Origin: Doris montereyensis
Taxonomy: Eukaryota; Mollusca; Gastropoda; Nudibranchia; Dorididae
NCBI GenBank assembly: GCA_037039925.1
Contig: JAXRKP010000321.1
Coordinates: 280,001-344,000, forward strand
Length of the DNA stretch: 64,000 bases
Reading direction: 5' to 3'
Positions 63,154 through 64,000 of this stretch are shown here, one piece after another. The position numbers and the translations under genes are program-made. The notes beneath the pieces were generated by a model, which was given only the letters and a program-made list of their open reading frames with translations, had not been told where the DNA came from and made no database searches. The stretch's first letter is position 1; the number at the start of each line of letters is the position of its first letter.

Positions 63154-63398
63154 TATTATTATTATTATTATTATTATCATTATTATTATTATTATTATTA
63201 CGATTTTTATTATTCAAATCAAATGTTTTTCTTTCAGGTTCTTTGCTGTGAGGAAGATGTGGAGATATCAGAAGAGGAGATTCAGGCTTTGAGGCAAGGA
63301 AAGTAGAAGTCGACAGTGTGCGGCAGAAACTGCGTCAACATCTGAGACAGCGCTTTCAGGAGCTGCACCTCTCTCACCAGTTTAATCCATTAGATTAA
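49685..63398 (+). CDS. GGNBP2: GGNBP2, gametogenetin-binding protein 2
   Basis: Twelve coding exons: 49685-49771, 50171-50365, 51489-51633, 53220-53318, 53993-54103, 55201-55409, 56237-56411, 58040-58232, 59075-59343, 60139-60227, 62202-62283, 63238-63398. The ATG at 49685 ([13 protein letters not shown]) follows an acceptor at 49601. Blocks matching human GGNBP2: [37 protein letters not shown] then [72 protein letters not shown]; a basic stretch; and the C-terminal [16 protein letters not shown]. The paired cysteines fit the proposed zinc-binding role. About 604 residues against 697 in human. In mammals it is linked to spermatogenesis and placenta. The frame is broken by about seven single-base indels, and the exon 55201-55409 donor (GA|GTAGGA) is uncertain. 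Confidence 0.92.
49818..49846 (+). repeat. Run of 29 G
   Basis: An uninterrupted poly-G tract in the first coding intron of GGNBP2, 47 bases after the donor. Able in principle to form G-quadruplexes on the non-template strand; length may be inaccurate. Confidence 0.95.
50510..50745 (-). mobile_element. SINE family A
   Basis: Begins (plus strand) AGTTCCTTCAAGGCCGTTAT and continues with GTTTCAATAGCGTGAAG, GATAATAATCACCTTCTGG, CCCATTTGCACCTGGGCTGA and GAATACTGGACCTCATGATC. Mutated head. In the second coding intron of GGNBP2. Confidence 0.7.
51654..52862. mobile_element. Pogo/Tigger-like DNA transposon derivative with SINE insertion
   Basis: The left end CAGTCTACCGTCGTTAATCG (51654) and the reverse complement of the right end CAGTCTACCACCATTAATCG (52862) match at 17 of 20 positions, and both ends are flanked by TA (51652-51653 and 52863-52864), the target site of Tc1/mariner-pogo elements. 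End-like words (GTGTCCGATTGACGGACAGC) recur inside near 52664. No transposase frame. It begins 20 bases downstream of the donor of the third coding exon. Confidence 0.65.
51706..51998 (-). mobile_element. SINE family B (nested)
   Basis: Same order as at 29096-29500: GATTTACCCACAACC, GATCTCAGGGTTTTTGGTAG, GATGGGACTAGGTGTCGATG, GTGGGGCTTGAAGCCACAAC. Inserted inside the pogo-like element, so it is younger than that element. Confidence 0.75.
53826..53945. repeat. (TC)n microsatellite
   Basis: Long TC run in the GGNBP2 intron ending 47 bases before the acceptor at 53992; it may overlap the polypyrimidine and branch-point region of that intron. Confidence 0.95.
54290..54570 (+). mobile_element. 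CR1/L2-like LINE C-terminal remnant
   Basis: Plus strand: [12 protein letters not shown] (about 54310), then after frame changes [20 protein letters not shown] and [12 protein letters not shown] (about 54457-54552). This is the usual C-terminal RT pattern of CR1/L2-type LINEs. In the GGNBP2 intron after 54103. Confidence 0.6.
55548..55815 (-). mobile_element. SINE family A, diverged
   Basis: Starts AGTTCCTTCAAAAACATTAA, then GCATGAAGTGGAACAGTTAA, GTACACTGGGAAAATGGGTG and ends with CCCGCTAGGCCACCAATGC, the reverse complement of the tRNA-like head. In a GGNBP2 intron. Confidence 0.68.
56452..56765 (-). mobile_element. SINE family B
   Basis: GATTTACCCGCATCCACAAC, GATCTCAGAGGTTTTGGTAG, AATTTTGCCCCCGGACTGCC, AACTCACGACCTTTGGATTG and ACTACCGAGTTCCCTTC, in family order. 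In a GGNBP2 intron. Confidence 0.75.
56766..58030. other. GGNBP2 intron, no recognised feature
   Basis: The stretch 57118-57465 has an open minus-strand frame without conserved pattern. The rest is AT-rich with no clear repeat. Confidence 0.35.
58540..58760 (-). mobile_element. Possible LINE 3' end or related repeat
   Basis: On the minus strand it ends GCGCCTTGAGGTCTCAATGG, AAGACGCTATACAAATAACA and a TATTATT-like tail, resembling the GCGCTAT...TATTAT end at 26520-26600. Coding remnant not recognised. Confidence 0.4.
59412..59702 (-). mobile_element. tRNA-derived SINE family A, near complete
   Basis: Plus-strand order: AGTTCCTTCAAGACCTTTAC, GTTTCAATAGCGTGAAGTGG, TAGTAATCACCACCTCC, TTTTCACCTGAGCAGAGTGG, TGTCTTTCCCAAGGAACACA, ACCTCATGGTCCCCAGGCTG and AACCACTCGGCCATTGACAC. 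The last two are the reverse complement of the tRNA-like head. In a GGNBP2 intron. Confidence 0.78.
60055..60115 (-). repeat. Short piece of repeat family C
   Basis: CTGCACAAGTACAGGCTCAC followed by TGACTGTATATCAT is the reverse complement of the 3' end of the copies at 20743-20935 and 27404-27600. Confidence 0.5.
60458..60710. repeat. Tandem duplication of about 125 bp
   Basis: Two copies begin GCAAGATGCAAGACTT at about 60460 and 60585 and share TTGTATCTTGCGAGCAGTG, GTCAC and TTGTTAGAAGCAAAT-like words. In the GGNBP2 intron between 60227 and 62202. Confidence 0.65.
61483..61795 (+). mobile_element. tRNA-derived SINE family B, plus orientation, near complete
   Basis: GACTCGGTAATCCAGAGGCA (A-box-like), GGGTTCGAGCCCTT (B box, about 61549-61562), AATTTTTCGAGCAAAATCT, GGTCCAGGTAGTTGGATCGA, CACCTAGTCCCATCTGAGAC, AAACCCTGAGATCACCTTAG and a tail of AAATC/AAATG repeats. 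This is the best copy of the family. Confidence 0.8.
63036..63203. repeat. (ATT)n microsatellite
   Basis: About 165 bases of ATT repeats with a few changes, ending about 35 bases before the acceptor of the last GGNBP2 exon (63237). The polyasparagine and polyleucine frames are artefacts. Confidence 0.97.
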
Positions 63399-63690
63399 TA
63401 CCTTTTTTCCCCTTCCTCCTTTCTCTTTTAACAAATCTTTGGAAGCCCCCAAGTTTGTGTGATTCTTTTACAGATGGTAGCATTCATATTGTCTGTTGAG
63501 CCATACATATTTTGAAATATTAATTGTCACGGCATGCATTTCCTGCCATTGTAAGACTTTGGAAGGTAATTTGTCTCGTGTCTTTATTTTTGTGATGAAT
63601 GTGCATCTGGTTTTATGGAAGATTGCCAGCTGCATTTCCTTTGACTTTATATGCTAGCAATGTAATAAAAACATTTACCTCATCCATAGC
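63399..63690 (+). terminator. GGNBP2 3' UTR with polyadenylation signal
   Basis: Downstream of the inferred stop codon (63396-63398). A canonical AATAAA lies at 63664-63669, about 265 bases after the stop. T/G-rich sequence needed for cleavage is only weakly visible beyond it. Confidence 0.6.
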
Positions 63691-64000
63691 AGTCAATTTA
63701 GTTTTAGTGGCAAGTTCTATGTAGGTGGCAGATTACCTAAAAGTATTGTGCCCCCCACCCCCCACCCACCCATCCACATTGCTATTTGGGTGATATTTAG
63801 GTTTAACCATAGCCATAACAGTGCCCAACACCAATCCTTCACTCCTGTGACATTGACGTGTGTATTCAGACCACTGTTTGAAACAGTCATTGCTTGATTG
63901 ATATTAAAAAATCGGCTGTGGGTACATCCACCAGTTTTTGAGATTCAATGCGCGGAAGGCAAAGGGAGCTTCAGGAAGGAGTCTATCAGTTTCATAATCG
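63691..64000. other. Downstream flank, nothing recognised
   Basis: Contains a C-rich patch (about 63751-63773). No exon or repeat match to the rest of the window was seen. Confidence 0.4.

Noticed and set aside
63002..63251. Polyasparagine and polyleucine frames
   Set aside because: Produced by the (ATT)n microsatellite.
49685..63398. GGNBP2 (and DDX55) as processed or decayed pseudogenes
   Set aside because: Introns and splice sites are intact, conserved residues are kept, and the only defects are single-base changes mostly in homopolymers.

Overview
Eukaryotic nuclear DNA: intron-rich genes with GT-AG splice sites, dense non-LTR retrotransposon debris, tRNA-derived SINEs, MITE-like elements and very long microsatellites. 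The style (RTE-type LINEs, many AG/TC/TA runs, AGATCT-rich patches) suggests a lophotrochozoan, most likely a mollusc. That is inference; nothing in the window fixes the species.

Three conserved animal genes can be rebuilt exon by exon. (1) 9549-16170, minus strand: a 108-residue twin-CX9C protein of the C22orf39/PANTS (DUF3128, Emi1-like) family, in 4 exons with intact frame. (2) 22206-41892, minus: DDX55/Spb4-type DEAD-box RNA helicase, 14 coding exons, about 584 residues. (3) 49685-63398, plus: GGNBP2 (gametogenetin-binding protein 2), 12 coding exons, about 604 residues, with a probable 5' non-coding exon near 46.8 kb. DDX55 and GGNBP2 are divergently arranged. The genes have unrelated functions (a small CHCH-like protein, 60S ribosome biogenesis, a germline/placenta-linked zinc-binding protein) and form no pathway.

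Layout: 0-7.2 kb is stacked RTE LINE copies, one long AG run and a 38-bp tandem array derived from the LINE endonuclease. 7.2-9.5 kb has SINEs and a 64-bp AT-rich array. 9.5-16.2 kb is C22orf39 with a LINE, a piggyBac-like MITE and a TA run in its introns. 16.2-22.2 kb is intergenic LINE and MITE sequence. 22.2-41.9 kb is DDX55, whose introns hold a 28-bp minisatellite of about 50 copies and two long LINEs facing each other around exon 2. 41.9-49.6 kb is the divergent spacer with LINE remnants and a large palindromic repeat. 49.6-63.7 kb is GGNBP2 with SINEs, a pogo-like element, a 29-base G run and a long (ATT)n run.

Two observations stand out. First, the reading frames of DDX55 and GGNBP2 are broken by about ten single-base indels, nearly all in homopolymers, while splice sites and conserved residues are intact. 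This looks like uncorrected sequencing error more than gene decay. Second, three dispersed copies of a repeat carry a core resembling a hammerhead ribozyme (CTGACGA, short stem, GAAAC), as reported for Penelope-like elements and retrozymes.
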